A stretch of DNA of 39,003 nucleotides from Chara braunii (GCA_003427395.1 BFEA01000244.1:1806083-1845085), one strand, 5' to 3'. Shown: positions 28,993 through 38,933, numbered from the stretch's first letter. The notes: generated by a model not told the origin, from the letters alone. Numbers and translations: made by a program.

Positions 28993-31834
28993 TTTCACTG
29001 CAGCAACCATGATTATAGCGGTGCCAACTGGAATCAAGATATTTAGTTGGATATATCGTCACAAATAGAACTGCCCGGTAAAACCGTAGGCAGAGAGAGA
29101 GAAGAGGACAACAAACGAGGGGCTGTGACAAACTGTTTCGTTATATATATATATATATATTTACGAAAATTTTACCCATTATTTAATTTAGGAAAAATGC
29201 GGCAAATTCACGTCCGCGGTGCCGACGAGGTCGGGCGCGGACGCGGTCGTATAACGAGGTCGACCCCACGGACGCGTCCGTGGGTGTTTCGTAGCCATCT
29301 TATAATGGCAACAGTCGACTCTAGGCACTTGCAACAGTGGTCATGGCCAGTAGCAATCCCCTGCAGCGGTATTTTCACAACCTCGAAGTTATCAACAAGT
29401 AAAGTCGGAGCAGCAGGAACGGTCCCGACTAGAAACAGTAGCAACACCTTGCTCAATCATGTCGTAGTAACACACCGTGATATTTCGCCAAAACCAGCGG
29501 CCGAAGCCCTCAGCACAGGTGACAAAGAGAAAAAATCCCTGTTTATCGACCTTTGTATTTGTCTGTGGAACGGCCGAATAGGCTCCCCACCTGCTAAGAA
29601 CGGTCATGCACCATCTCAAAGTACGCCAGTAGCTCCCCAGCGTCCTGCTTCCTCCTCGTCTCAACCCTGCTTTCTCCAAACAAAGATTGACTGAGCCCTG
29701 AACCAGCGGGCTGCAGTAAGGATCTATTACGACGGGCACTACACACAACAGTTCCTACAACTGCGACGGGGATGACGACGAGGGAACGACTTACTACGTG
29801 CCGATCCTTGTACTCACTAAGTAGGCACAACGAGCATGAATCCTCTCGCTAAAGCACGGAAGTACGCAGCCAGATGCTGCCCTTTCCGGCTTGCTTCGTT
29901 CGCACTCTGCCTAGTTTGGCACCGTGGCTCGACTTTCTGTTCACCCCGCAGCACCTTCTCTGTCTCTGCATGCCAGTTCCAACAGTAGGGTGCGGTCATA
30001 CTGCGCAATCTAATTCGGCCCACAGCATTCGCTCAGTCGATTGGCCGCAAACAGCCCGTTCTTTCCCTCTCTCTTACTTACGATAGGACGAACATACTAC
30101 TTGAACCTTCTGCTAAAGGCGGACAGATACATTATTGCCAAAAGAGGAAAACAAAAAAAGAAAAAAAAATCGTTGTCCCGTCGTTTCTTCCCCACGCAGT
30201 CCTCGACGTCCATACCACTGGAACCAATAATTAAGGCCTACATCCGTCACTGCCATTCAATTCGCACCCCCTTCAAAACCTTAAACTCACACTTTCCTTC
30301 ACCCAACTTCATCGAGAAACGGACGAGCTCCACGTCTCCGGCTCATGCTTCGTTGCCTCCTTTCATCGCCTCTGCGCACCAACCTTCTACTCTAGCCCTT
30401 CTCCTATCCACTCTTTACTAATTTTGACGTCAGAAACGGGGTCGCCATGTCCCAAAACCCTCGTTCAGCATCCGGAATCGCTAAGAACAGCCAAAAAGTG
30501 AGTGAGTTACTACAACTTCATTCTACCCCTTCTTCCCTCTTCGCCATACCCTGCGCAGCGTCTTCTTTATCTAACTCTAATTTTACTAACCTAGCACTAA
30601 AACTGACTTCCCCAAACGACTCGCCTGGGGCCAAAACCCCGGGATCGCCTCTTTCCCCGCCCGGAGTGGCTCACAATCGAGCGAGTTCGGCGTTCTCCAC
30701 CGCGCATAGCCTGCGTTTCACCATCTCTACTCTTGAATGCACTCAGGCACAAAATCCAACTAAGTTCAGCCCGCCCTCCCTTTCTTCTTCGTAGCCTCTT
30801 CTTGCCGCCGGTCCGGTCCTTCAAGCCCGTTCTCCCCCTGCACCGTACTTGTGCGCTACCCGTACTCCACAACGACGTTTGATGACACAGACCGCAAGAC
30901 GGTGATCAAGGAAACCGAAATCTGTTTAAGGACCGCGTTAGCCACTTACCTTCGAATCCGTCCGTCTGACTGCGCAAGGCACTGAGGCGCGTGTCCTACG
31001 TCCGGCTGTTTCGGGCCAGCCCAGTACTACGGCGATCAGAAAAACGCGGCCTATTGCCGAGTCTACCGATTTTAGCCCAAGAGAGGTGGGTTTCGTGCAA
31101 CTAGCCGCCACCGTCTAGCCTCCCCCCCCCCGGCCTGTCCGTCTGGCTATGCCCAGGGTCGGCCCACCATCTTCCGGATTCCAACGGGTTTGCTCACACT
31201 CAAGCCTCTCACAACAAACGGCGGGTGGCGAGCTGCATGCTCGCAGCGTCCCCTGCTACCCCCAGCCTGCAGCCCCATAGGTCCCTTTCGGAATGTTCTC
31301 TTCGATCCGTACTTCAAAACATGAGGGGCAGGGGAATTCATCCACACCCCGACACTCCGGGACTTGCACGGGCTCGTCAAAAAGAGGCGTATGCTATAGG
31401 TCCTCGATTTGTCGCGACGACCACTACCTGAACCCTTCTCGCGTCCGACTTAGGAAAGTCAAGCGTGAAGCTAAGTAAATAGCGACGATACAAAAAATTA
31501 AATACTCAGAAATTTTTAACCATAAGAAGACGACGGTCGCCGCTAATACCGCCCCGACTCCGTCTACGGCATAACCAAGGAGGATAGCCACGTCGGGCCC
31601 TCAACCCCTCGGTCCCTTCACGCTACTCTGATATCCCCGCGTTGCCGCCGCTCGATCTCGATCCCCGAATCCCTCTGTTGGGAGTTCGATGCGGTAACCA
31701 AGTAATGCTAGGCCCAACTCTGGGTCTAGCCTTGACGGACCTCTAAATAAACAAGCACTGTGCGACGCGCGGATCTATCACGCTTTCAAAATCCTATTGT
31801 TGTTGGTGTCGTCCTCCATACGTACTTACAGGTC
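28993..31834. other. Unassigned block, no convincing gene
   Basis: A (TA)n tract lies at 29142-29160, and a perfect 20-bp palindrome centred on ACGCGT at 29265-29284. The 29870-30900 part is C/T-rich on the + strand, with several Ser/Pro-rich frames (the longest starts at 30447) that have no known motif. Around 30851-30985 a frame reads VRYPYSTTTFDDTDRKTV and LRTALATYLRIRP, which looks protein-like but is closed on both sides. A C-run lies at about 31123-31133. No transposon domain was identified. Confidence 0.5.
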
Positions 31835-31980
31835 ATGGACAAGCGCACCAATCAAGAGACCAAATCTTCTATGTCCTAGTTTAATCAGGAAATAGAGAAA
31901 ATCAGGTCGGCGATCACGTCGGTTCTTCAGTTATTAATAATAAAATCACGCACGCCTCAAGCTTGCGCGCCCACACACTC
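31835..31980 (+). pseudogene. Possible N-terminal remnant of an unrecognised transposon protein
   Basis: From ATG 31835 the frame reads MDKRTNQETKSSMS, a TAG, then FNQEIEKIRSAITSVLQLL, with amphipathic spacing, then STOP-free sequence to about 31980. It could be the start of a gag-like protein of C', 2.2 kb upstream of the C' coding remnant. No homologue or motif supports this directly, so confidence is low. Confidence 0.2.
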
Positions 31981-33470
31981 TCTGCTCTAGTAAACCATTC
32001 AGTCAACGTAGACCACAGATGTGACCGCGCCTCGCGCGGTATACTTAATCCTTATACCTTATTTTCTGTTGCTTACAAAAAAACAGGGCTGATACCCTTG
32101 TCAGGGTATTCGCACAGACATCGTGGACCGACCTCGTACTTTGAGTAAGTCAAGAATGCATATCGCTGATTAAAGCAGACTTCATGACTTTCTCAAAAAA
32201 AGAAATTGTAGTTTGCAGATGTACCCTGCCTCTCGAAATTTCGTTTGCGAGCGGTTCACATCACTCGGGGGGAGGCAGAGATCCAGGAGTAATCATGGCT
32301 CAGCTTAACTGAGTCAGGGCCTCTTGTGAAATCTCGGTAAATTAAAAATGCAGATCAGACATTCGAGCGCTTGAGGGACTGAATCTATTTTATGGAGTTC
32401 GGTAGGAGCCTGTTCCTTACTTGGACTTGTCAACCTTGAACTGACCCCTTTCGCACTCCAGGTGACCTCCTTTGTATAGGACTGATCGAGGTTCTCGGGT
32501 CCGCACCAAGCACAATACTCAGCTACTGCCGAGGAGCCTAGGACCCTTGAGAACTACGAAAAGTCCTCGTACTGAAGCCTGCACTCGAGCATGGGCTGAA
32601 TTTTGAGTTTAGAGTTGCCATGTTGAACGGAATCATGCACTTAGACAACACAACGAACTAGATGTGAGTGGACTTAGTGCATAAGGTCCCTATTCAGCAC
32701 GAGTGAGTCATGTCCAAATTGGGTGCCTGGTACTCCGATCACTTGCCTTGACGCATTCCGACAAAGAGTTATAATGAGAAAAGGAGAGGAGTGAGTTACA
32801 ACGAGTTATGGCAGATAATGACAATTGGTAACAAGCTTATTTGGTCTCTCCACAGACAGAGGCATAACGAGCCTCAACAGGGAATGATCGCTAGCGAGCT
32901 CGGGGAACTTAAGGGAACTCTCATTTGAACTCTACCCGTACCTATCAATAACAATTTGTAGGGAAACTGTCCTATTTATCGGTGCAGACCAAACAGTTAC
33001 GGGCAATCTTTTCACAAACTCTGATTAGGCTGTTTCCGGATCTGCATCGGTCAGACTGTGCTTTACCTTTTCCTTGGCACTCAGAGTTGTTTCAATATCA
33101 GCATCAGACCATGAGAGAGAATTAGTCACCACTTGTTTGTGTCAGTTGTCTCCTTGTAGATCAGGCTCCGTCTCGACGTTTAAGTAGTAGAGTGACTAGC
33201 AGGCAGTATTGGAGAACACTTATTATACCAGAACGAAGCTCTAATAGAACCCAGCTACCCTGTCAAGTGAACCAGACGCATAATATCCCGCAGCTGTTTC
33301 TCTGCAATTCGTGTCCTTGTCTGTGCTTGATCATACAGGACACGATCAGAGATCTTAAGTCAAGGTCTATTGACATCAGTCATCTACAGCCTAACCTACT
33401 CATTGTCTGGGGCATGGAAAGAGAAGTCATGTAAGACAAGGAAACCCTAGTAATAAAATGTGGGGTTATT
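31981..33470. other. Unassigned stretch, no recognisable gene
   Basis: Only short frames without motifs are present. By position this is likely the internal or leader sequence of C', since coding remnants on the same strand begin at 33471. A G-rich run (CTCGGGGGGAGGCAGAG) lies near 32263-32280. I found no copy of the C' LTR here, so a 5' LTR is not visible. Confidence 0.4.
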
Positions 33471-33674
33471 ATGAACAAGCATGAGAACTGGGAGTCCGAG
33501 GCAACTGCGTGTATGGAGCTTCAGAAATCGGTCATAAGGGAGAGTGTAGTCCAGAGGATTGGGAAAGAAAAATGCATAAAATATGTGTACTACTTCTATG
33601 GTTGCAACGACAAGCTACATAGTATTGGTTCCTTCTTAGAGACAGTGGAGCGGGTCAGGACAGAACTCAGGTGA
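33471..33674 (+). pseudogene. Element C' coding remnant, first segment (unrecognised)
   Basis: A 67-codon frame encodes a Lys/Glu-rich peptide (MNKHENWESEATACMELQKS at its start, then YVYYFYGCNDKLHS) ending at TGA. It is followed by Gln/Pro/Ser-rich sequence in the same frame (SFSQKSPSAFQMPNVTQQ), as seen in linkers of gag proteins. The next coding segment (34019) is in another frame. I do not recognise a family. Confidence 0.35.
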
Positions 33675-34018
33675 GAGAGAGTATGCCCAGGTCCTTCTCC
33701 CAAAAATCCCCATCAGCATTTCAAATGCCAAATGTCACCCAGCAAGCAACAGTTCCTCCAACATTCCACAACTCAGTGATCATAGTCCAACGAGTTATTT
33801 TCCCAGCAAGCATCCAATCATTCGAGGTACCTTAAAACTTCAATCAAGATCAATCTGTGTTCAGTCATTATCATCAGACACAAAAATCAATACCAGTCAA
33901 ACTATGTTCTCACCAGAGGATACAAATCCAGTTTCAGCACCCGCATCAACACATGAGTGCAATCCGGTCATTCCCAGTCTAGGAGGCTGTTCTGGTTGGT
34001 CTCAATAGACTCACTTCT

Positions 34019-34560
34019 AAAGATGCTTTCCAATACTGTTATGTTAGTGCAGTTTGCTTCAAACAAGGAGATCTGTCGATCTTTGAAGTCCTTACTTAGT
34101 TCGCTGAGGGTGCAATCTACAACCTGAGGCCCTGGATCTCGACACTCAATTTCCTCGAGGAGAAAGAGAGGGAGCTTGACGGGGAAGGTATCAAACTGAT
34201 TCGCAACTTCGGACCAAAGCTCTACACTGACTACCCCAAGCCTCTGGTTCCTTTCCTCCTCACAGACGGCTCCTGCTGGAGTGACTTGGTGAATCTAGCC
34301 AAGAGGTACATTTCACTTGCAGAGATTGACTATGAGGCAGTGGTCGAACCATCTGAGTTCCAACATCTCAGATGAGGTAATTTCTCTCAACCATACCTTC
34401 TTACTCTATGGGAGGAGTTTTGTGTTATGGTTGACTTTCTTATCATGGGACTCAGATAAAAATGTTCAGAACTTGCAGGCTTCAAGTGGCTCTATATCCA
34501 GAGGTCACGACCTCAAAGAGTACAAGGACGAAATGAGAGATTGAATGCACGACCCAAAGG
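34019..34560 (+). pseudogene. Element C' coding remnant, second segment (unrecognised)
   Basis: Reading KDAFQYCYVSAVCFKQGDLS, then NLRPWISTLNFLEEKERELD, FGPKLYTDYPKPLVPFLLTD, and FQHLR, with TAG, TGA and TAA interruptions. The last third (from about 34330) is conserved in frame with the - strand copy at 27535-27800, which shows that it was protein-coding. It runs up to a purine-rich tract (AAAGGGATGAG) just before the LTR-like sequence, the position of the last gene of an LTR element. Helical, charged content is gag-like, but that is a guess. Confidence 0.5.
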
Positions 34561-34566
34561 GATGAG

Positions 34567-35017
34567 TGAGGACTTTTGACTAGTGCTGACCATGCTGCCT
34601 TCATGTGTACTTTATGAGATTATTATGAGTTCTCATCCGTCCCTCACTTATTATTGTCTCTGACTTGAGTCAGTCAGCCCTACTTCATTTGCATTGACTC
34701 TGATTGATGATTGTGCTCTCTACTGATCATGTCACAGTTCTCAAAAATGAGTAAATTGGCAAAATTGATGCATGCATGATACATCAGATTTATTACTATT
34801 ATTCACATGATCTTTGTTGTTCCGAATGAAAGATTCCTAAGACCGGGGACCGACGAAGGTCGTAATTGAAGGGTCTCGCTCGAAGCCGAACGTACACAAC
34901 AGGAAAGGATTTGCTATAATTTATTTATTTATTTATTGCAATCATCATCAAAATCCTGCGTGACATCTTGTTGGTTTTTTGATCGCCCGAAGTGACCTGA
35001 CTAGAAAAAGTGCGACA
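34567..35017 (+). repeat. LTR-like end of element C' (plus strand, 451 bp)
   Basis: It begins TGAGGACTTT after a purine-rich tract and ends AAAGTGCGACA (TG...CA). It is homologous to the inverted 27077-27534. A (TTTA)n tract lies at 34919-34938. Its right edge directly abuts the - strand hAT transposase tail, so C' cut that gene. No target duplication is visible when the two outer flanks (27072-27076 and 35018-35022) are compared, so C and C' are probably separate events or a rearranged pair. Confidence 0.65.
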
Positions 35018-35715
35018 CCGTGCGAACGCCTGAGCACGAGGGCCGCTGAATGCCATAAGTTGAGCCCTTTCTCGCTCCATGATGCCACGTGCCATATTTG
35101 TAGACTCCGCCCCCATCCTCTCTCTCGAGGTCTGCGACCCCATCTCGCCGGCCGCCTCGTCCCTCGATGGTGCTCGATCAATCGATGTCGCCCCGCCTCA
35201 AGTAGGGGGAACGCCCATCGACATGTCAAAGTCGAAGTGGGTCCCCATCTCTGAACCCGCCCACTCTGTGGGAGGAGACATCCCCAGCCCCCTCACCACA
35301 CCGGGGGTGAGACCCCTTATGACTGGATCGAGCTCCTCCGTGATTAACTGCTGCATAAGGTGTTCCTTGACATCGTCACTGCCTTAGTGCTGTTTGCACT
35401 ATCATGCTCCATATGAACGTCTGACACCACCGTTGGTGGCGCTACCTTCTCCTCCCCCTCCATTGCGGCTGCTATACCCCCCTCCACTCTTGCTGCAGCT
35501 GGCACCTTCTCCACCCCCGTCGCTACTGCTGGTACCTCCTCCTCCGCTGCTGCTACCTCCCCCTCCACCGCTGTCATTGTCATGACCTCCTCCTCCGCTC
35601 GAGCTGGTTCCCCTGTGTCCGCTGGAGTGCCACGATGGGCGACCTCCTCCTGCAAGACTGCCGAGGAAGGCGGTCGTAACCTCAGCTGGCGGACCACCAT
35701 AGATCTCTGCGGAAG
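35018..35715 (-). pseudogene. hAT protein: distal low-complexity tail
   Basis: This region continues the transposase tail with Ala/Glu/Val-rich repeats (EEVPAVATGVEKVPAAARVE near 35500), then LMQQLITEELDPVIRGLTP and, nearest the C' edge, MARGIMERERAQLMAFSGPR. Frames change near 35715 and 35345, and a TGA/TAG pair interrupts. Residue AQAFAR at 35018-35035 is the last hAT-like sequence. The frame then reads into the C' LTR without meaning. The tail is codon-biased and GC-rich, which supports real coding history, but it has no known domain. Confidence 0.5.
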
Positions 35716-36786
35716 TCAGTATTGAGGCAAGGAGGATGCCAACTCCTCAGTCTCCGCCGTTGTAGTGTCTGACTGAAGTGGCAAGATGGGCGATGGTGGT
35801 GCAGTACTCGGAGCAGGAGGTGGTGGAATGGACGACTCTCGCCTCATCGAAGTAGGAGTCCTCATCCCCGCCTCTACGTGGCTCGTGCCTGCATGAGAGC
35901 CCCTAACTCTGTCATCACGCTCATCACCTGTGGAAGCCACCTCCCCGAAAGGGCCCCAACAATCCTCGCCTCCCCCCATCATTTTCCTCTTTGCCCGGTC
36001 TACCACCCGCCGTGCGGTGTATGTCCTCGTCTCCGTGTCATCGGCATCCTCGCGCATCTCGTCGATCGTGTGAGGAATGGGGAGCGCAAGGTCATCTTCT
36101 GCCTCGGGTGCCCTCTCCTCATCCGAGTCATCGTCCCTGGGATACGGACGGAAAATGCAAGCACGTCTATCAAAAACAGCATCAACAGAGGGCGGTGCAG
36201 AAGCCCCAATGGGATCGCGCGTAATAAGCGCAACCTGTTGGGCGATCTCCTCGTGCGTCATCCCCTTGCGCATGCCCATGTGCACCGGCTCCACCTCGAG
36301 TCCTGCCTGGCAGTCGAGCATGCCCTCGTCCTGCTACCATGGCAACACATAACTGCATCCTGACCGCCGATACTCTGTCAACCGCACATTTGCGGTGATC
36401 TCAACGAGTTGCACGATCTTCTCGAAGGCCAACCTGTTGCGCTTCTTCGTGTGGATGCCCTCGTGGACTTCCCAGTTCCTCTCCGTTGGAGAGACGCAGG
36501 AGCACATGTGCATCACATGAAGAGTGCACCGCTACAACTCAAGCATGCCAGCCTCGTACTGCGACCACGAAGACGCGCACTCGATCGTTTCTGCGTCACC
36601 GCTACACGCGCGCCCACGAGCACACCCCTCCACCCTGCCCCAATCACCAAACCTGCCCTGCTGCATGTGAAAGTCCTCAAACTGCTGACAGACAACGATG
36701 TAATCCGCACCGTCTAACTCGAAACCCATCTGTGTCAGAATGTACCTCTTGGCTTGCCTCACAAGCCAAGCATGGTAACTCTCCAC
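35716..36786 (-). pseudogene. hAT transposase C-terminal dimerisation domain and acidic tail
   Basis: One frame with two TAG codons (36534-36532 and 36336-36334) spans the region. It reads AWLVRQAKRYILTQMGFELD, then SSWSQYEAGMLEL, then SPTERNWEVHEGIHTKKRNR, the signature of the hAT dimerisation domain (paired helices around S-P-x-E-R-N-W). Then come LAFEKIVQLVEITANVRL and an acidic Asp/Glu/Pro tail (RDDDSDEERAPEAEDDLALP). In the family this domain makes the dimer that binds the transposon ends. Both TAG codons stand where Gln is plausible. Confidence 0.88.
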
Positions 36787-37111
36787 CTCGCCTGAAAAGT
36801 ATTAAACATAACGCCTAAGGGGGTTCAGTAACAACCCAGCGCAGTGAGCCGGCTCAAGCATATGCTGTGTGCGGGCCAGCACACGCCTAATGATCCGGCC
36901 TGCGAAGGACTGGGCCAAATGAGCGGATGCGTCCTTCACACGGTGGACAAGATCATGTGCCCACTCGATTCATGAGCGACATGAACTGCCCTTCACGATC
37001 CATCCGCCTAAGCAATGCATGACGGACTCCACGATATGGACGATGCAAGTCGTCCCCTTGCATCATGCCCTCCAAAGTATCCTGCAGAGCCAACAACCTC
37101 TCCAACATGGA
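36787..37111 (-). pseudogene. hAT transposase: insertion domain between core and dimerisation region
   Basis: After the TAG at 37114-37112 the core frame continues as SMLERLLALQDTLEGMMQGD and LMNRVGT before a stop. The rest is broken up by stops and frameshifts until 36786. This is the helical insertion between the catalytic Asp and Glu positions of hAT transposases. The region is poorly conserved across families, so details cannot be assigned. Confidence 0.6.
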
Positions 37112-37606
37112 CTAAACAGACACAAATCGCGTCTCGCAGAACATAACAAGCCTCTTGTTGGGGCTGCGCTTCCTAAAAAAATGAAGGGCGGCCTGGTGGG
37201 CTTGGAAAACCATCACCAGCACACAAGCGTGTGTGATCGTGTCCACAAACGCGTCACAACTCGTCCCCATGTCTGACAACAATTTGTTGCAAACATGGAC
37301 AGAGCATGGGAGCCAAGTGATCCTCCTCAGTGCAACAAGCATGGTCGACGAGGCCATTGCCCTTGCAATCCCCACGTATGCTAAAGCGGAGTCAGTGCAT
37401 ATCGCATCGACCCGTTGTGGCCCACCGAACTCGTGGAAGATGGTGACCCATCTCCGAAGGACGTGCTTTACATCGTCCGGTTCCCCCTCTCGATTGATCA
37501 TCATGTTCATGACGACCCCTCGCGAGCCTGCGACAAGGAAATTCACAATCGGTCTCCCGTCTCGTGATTTCCTCCCGTCTGAGAGGATGGTGGCTCCAGT
37601 CACCTA
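37112..37606 (-). pseudogene. hAT transposase catalytic core (DUF659-like)
   Basis: The frame reads VTGATILSDGRKSRDGRPIV (first catalytic Asp, SDG), VDAICTDSALAY (second Asp, CTDSA) and WLPCSVHVCNKLL, the conserved P-C-x-x-H motif, ending near FCETRFVSV. It is open for 163 codons, flanked by TAG at 37606-37604 and at 37114-37112. The DUF659 family is a hAT-type DDE transposase domain. Both Asp residues and the C-x-x-H are intact, so decay here is mainly by nonsense codons. Confidence 0.9.
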
Positions 37607-38219
37607 GAATGGTTGCCTCACCTCCTCCAATTCCTCCGCCAACCCGCACGGTGGGTCTCCACCGCCTGCATGCTTGCAATCTCGCTGTGGCTGGGGAGCA
37701 CACCACGCGGCAAACTGCCAGGCTGCTCAAGAAGCACCAATTGATATGCCCTTCATGCCTCGTTGCGAAAGGCATTGAAGGAGACCCCGTTGGAATAAAG
37801 CCAGCGAAGGAAGACCTTCTTGTGGTGATAAACCCACTCGCCACCGTAAACCTCTGTCACCTTTTGTTGGCGAAGCCTCTTTCCAGCTTGGGTGGCAGCC
37901 GAATCAGCTCCTCCTTCCTTCCTCTTTGAAGGACCCTTCTCCCTTAGACCCTCTGTTGTGGGTACCTATCCCTTGCCTGCTCGTCGCAGCCAGCCCACCA
38001 TCCTCTCCCCAGTGACTGGATGGAACTATAGCACGTCCTCGTGTCCCAGGAATCCCTCCTTGCCCGGGCTACGTGCCTTGTGATCGATGTGGATCACGTC
38101 CTCCTCCATGTCACTGCCTCCACACCCCAATGGGCGGTCGGGCACACCCAACCCACCATCTCCCCCGCCCTCTCCCTTCACTGGACGCTGCCCCGCCTCT
38201 CCTCCCCTACACCACCGAC
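37607..38219 (-). pseudogene. hAT transposase: linker and N-terminal helical region
   Basis: On the - strand the part nearest the core reads VYHHKKVFLRWLYSNGVSFN, AFRNEA, a TGA, AYQLVLLEQPG and LPSHSEIASMQAVETHRAG, typical of the region before the DUF659 domain (WLYSNGVSFNAF). A frameshift after HRAG moves reading into the core frame (AEELEEVRQPF). Upstream (37980-38219) is Gly-rich linker with stops (38058 region). It is interrupted by at least one TGA and one frameshift. Confidence 0.7.
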
Positions 38220-38542
38220 CTAGGGCACACCGAGTCCACGCTCCGTTGCATACCTGCCAACCCTCTCCATCTGATCAGACTCTAATTTCTTTTGAGTCTT
38301 TCTTGGGATCTCGCACAATGCCCCGTTGCAGACGTCCTTGCAGTAGTTAGTCCGGACGAAGCGTCTCGTGGCCTGGTACTGAGTTCCCTGGAACACTTTG
38401 TTGCAAAATGAGCAATGCAATATCATCACCCCTTTGTTGTCGATCCGACGACAAGCTACTGATACACAGGGGAGCAACCCCTGAACGTCTCCTACACATG
38501 TTCTGGAGCAGACTCATATTGGCGCCACTGTGCCCTCCCCAT
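38220..38542 (-). pseudogene. hAT transposase N-terminus with BED-type zinc finger
   Basis: The segment reads CRRIDNKGVMILHCSFCNKV and then FQGTQYQATRRFVRTNYCKD: C-x-x-C, an aromatic/basic spacer, and later Cys, like plant BED fingers that bind transposon ends. The position where the family has His reads Arg (ATRRF), which may disrupt zinc binding. A candidate ATG lies at 38542, in a frame that meets TAG soon after (MGRAQWRQYESAPEHV then stop), so a frameshift separates the start from the finger. The acidic, Lys-rich end (KTQKKLESDQ) leads to the linker. Confidence 0.75.
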
Positions 38543-38930
38543 GGCGACTGTCCTCTTTCACGCTCCGAAGCAGCGACCCGGAGCTCGCTCTACGAGGCCT
38601 CCCAACCCCTGTAATTTGATGACGGCTCCCATCCCCCCCCTACCCCCCCCCAGCCCTACCCCCACCGCCTCCGCCTCCCCCTCATAAACCCGCCCGAACA
38701 CCGTCTCACACCACCACACACCGACAAACGACCGCTGAACGCCCGCGTTCAATTGCGTTCAACACCATTGAATCGCATTCTAATGCCTTTAATGCTGTTG
38801 AATTAAAAATTCAACGGCGTTCTACGCCGCCGCTTGTTGAAACCCGCCATCGTCGTCGATCGCGCAGCGTTGACACTCTCGCTCCGCTGCTGCTCCCACT
38901 CCCGCTCTGCTCCAGCCTCCGTTCCTATTG

Positions 38931-38933
<3 letters not shown>
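38543..38933 (-). other. 5' flank of hAT gene with nested GTTGAA/TTCAAC repeats
   Basis: There is no gene here. C-runs occupy 38633-38650. At 38740-38830, short inverted and direct words crowd together: GCGTTCAA twice (38748-38765 region), ATTGAATCGCATTC, a TTGAATT-AAA-AATTCAA hairpin, and CGGCGT-TCT-ACGCCG. Such clusters occur in the subterminal regions of hAT elements, where transposase binds. I cannot see the terminal repeat itself, nor a target duplication. Confidence 0.55.

Larger units (their letters stand above)
35018..38542 (-). mobile_element. Decayed hAT DNA transposon coding region (BED finger, DUF659-type)
   Basis: On the - strand the order is BED-type zinc finger, linker, transposase core with the SDGRKSRDGRPI block, C-terminal dimerisation domain and a long acidic/low-complexity tail. 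This is the plan of plant hAT transposases of the DUF659 class. The 3' end of the gene meets C' at 35017. I could not identify terminal inverted repeats: the right end would lie beyond or in the short-repeat region at 38740-38830, and the left end is lost. Several in-frame TAG codons and at least two frameshifts show that it is not functional. Confidence 0.85.

Noticed and set aside
29047-29694. 215-codon + frame
   Set aside because: It runs through a (TA)n tract (IYIYIY) and a palindrome, shows no motif, and competes with open frames on the other strand.
30447-30794. 115-codon Ser/Pro-rich + frame
   Set aside because: Low-complexity C/T-rich sequence gives Ser/Pro/Leu in any frame. No domain, and its continuation is closed.
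27077-35017. A single giant DNA transposon (Polinton-like) with long terminal inverted repeats
   Set aside because: No matching target duplication, no polymerase, integrase or capsid gene seen inside, TG...CA units preceded by purine tracts, and coding sequence running into the repeats. Inverted LTR-type copies explain it better, though the gap leaves some doubt.
35394-36363. Several + frames, including Pro/Leu-rich and 161-codon ones
   Set aside because: They are antisense to the hAT transposase tail, whose - strand frame is supported by the dimerisation signature.
38041-38350. Overlapping Pro/His-rich + frames near the hAT N-terminus
   Set aside because: Shadows of the - strand BED finger and Gly-rich linker.
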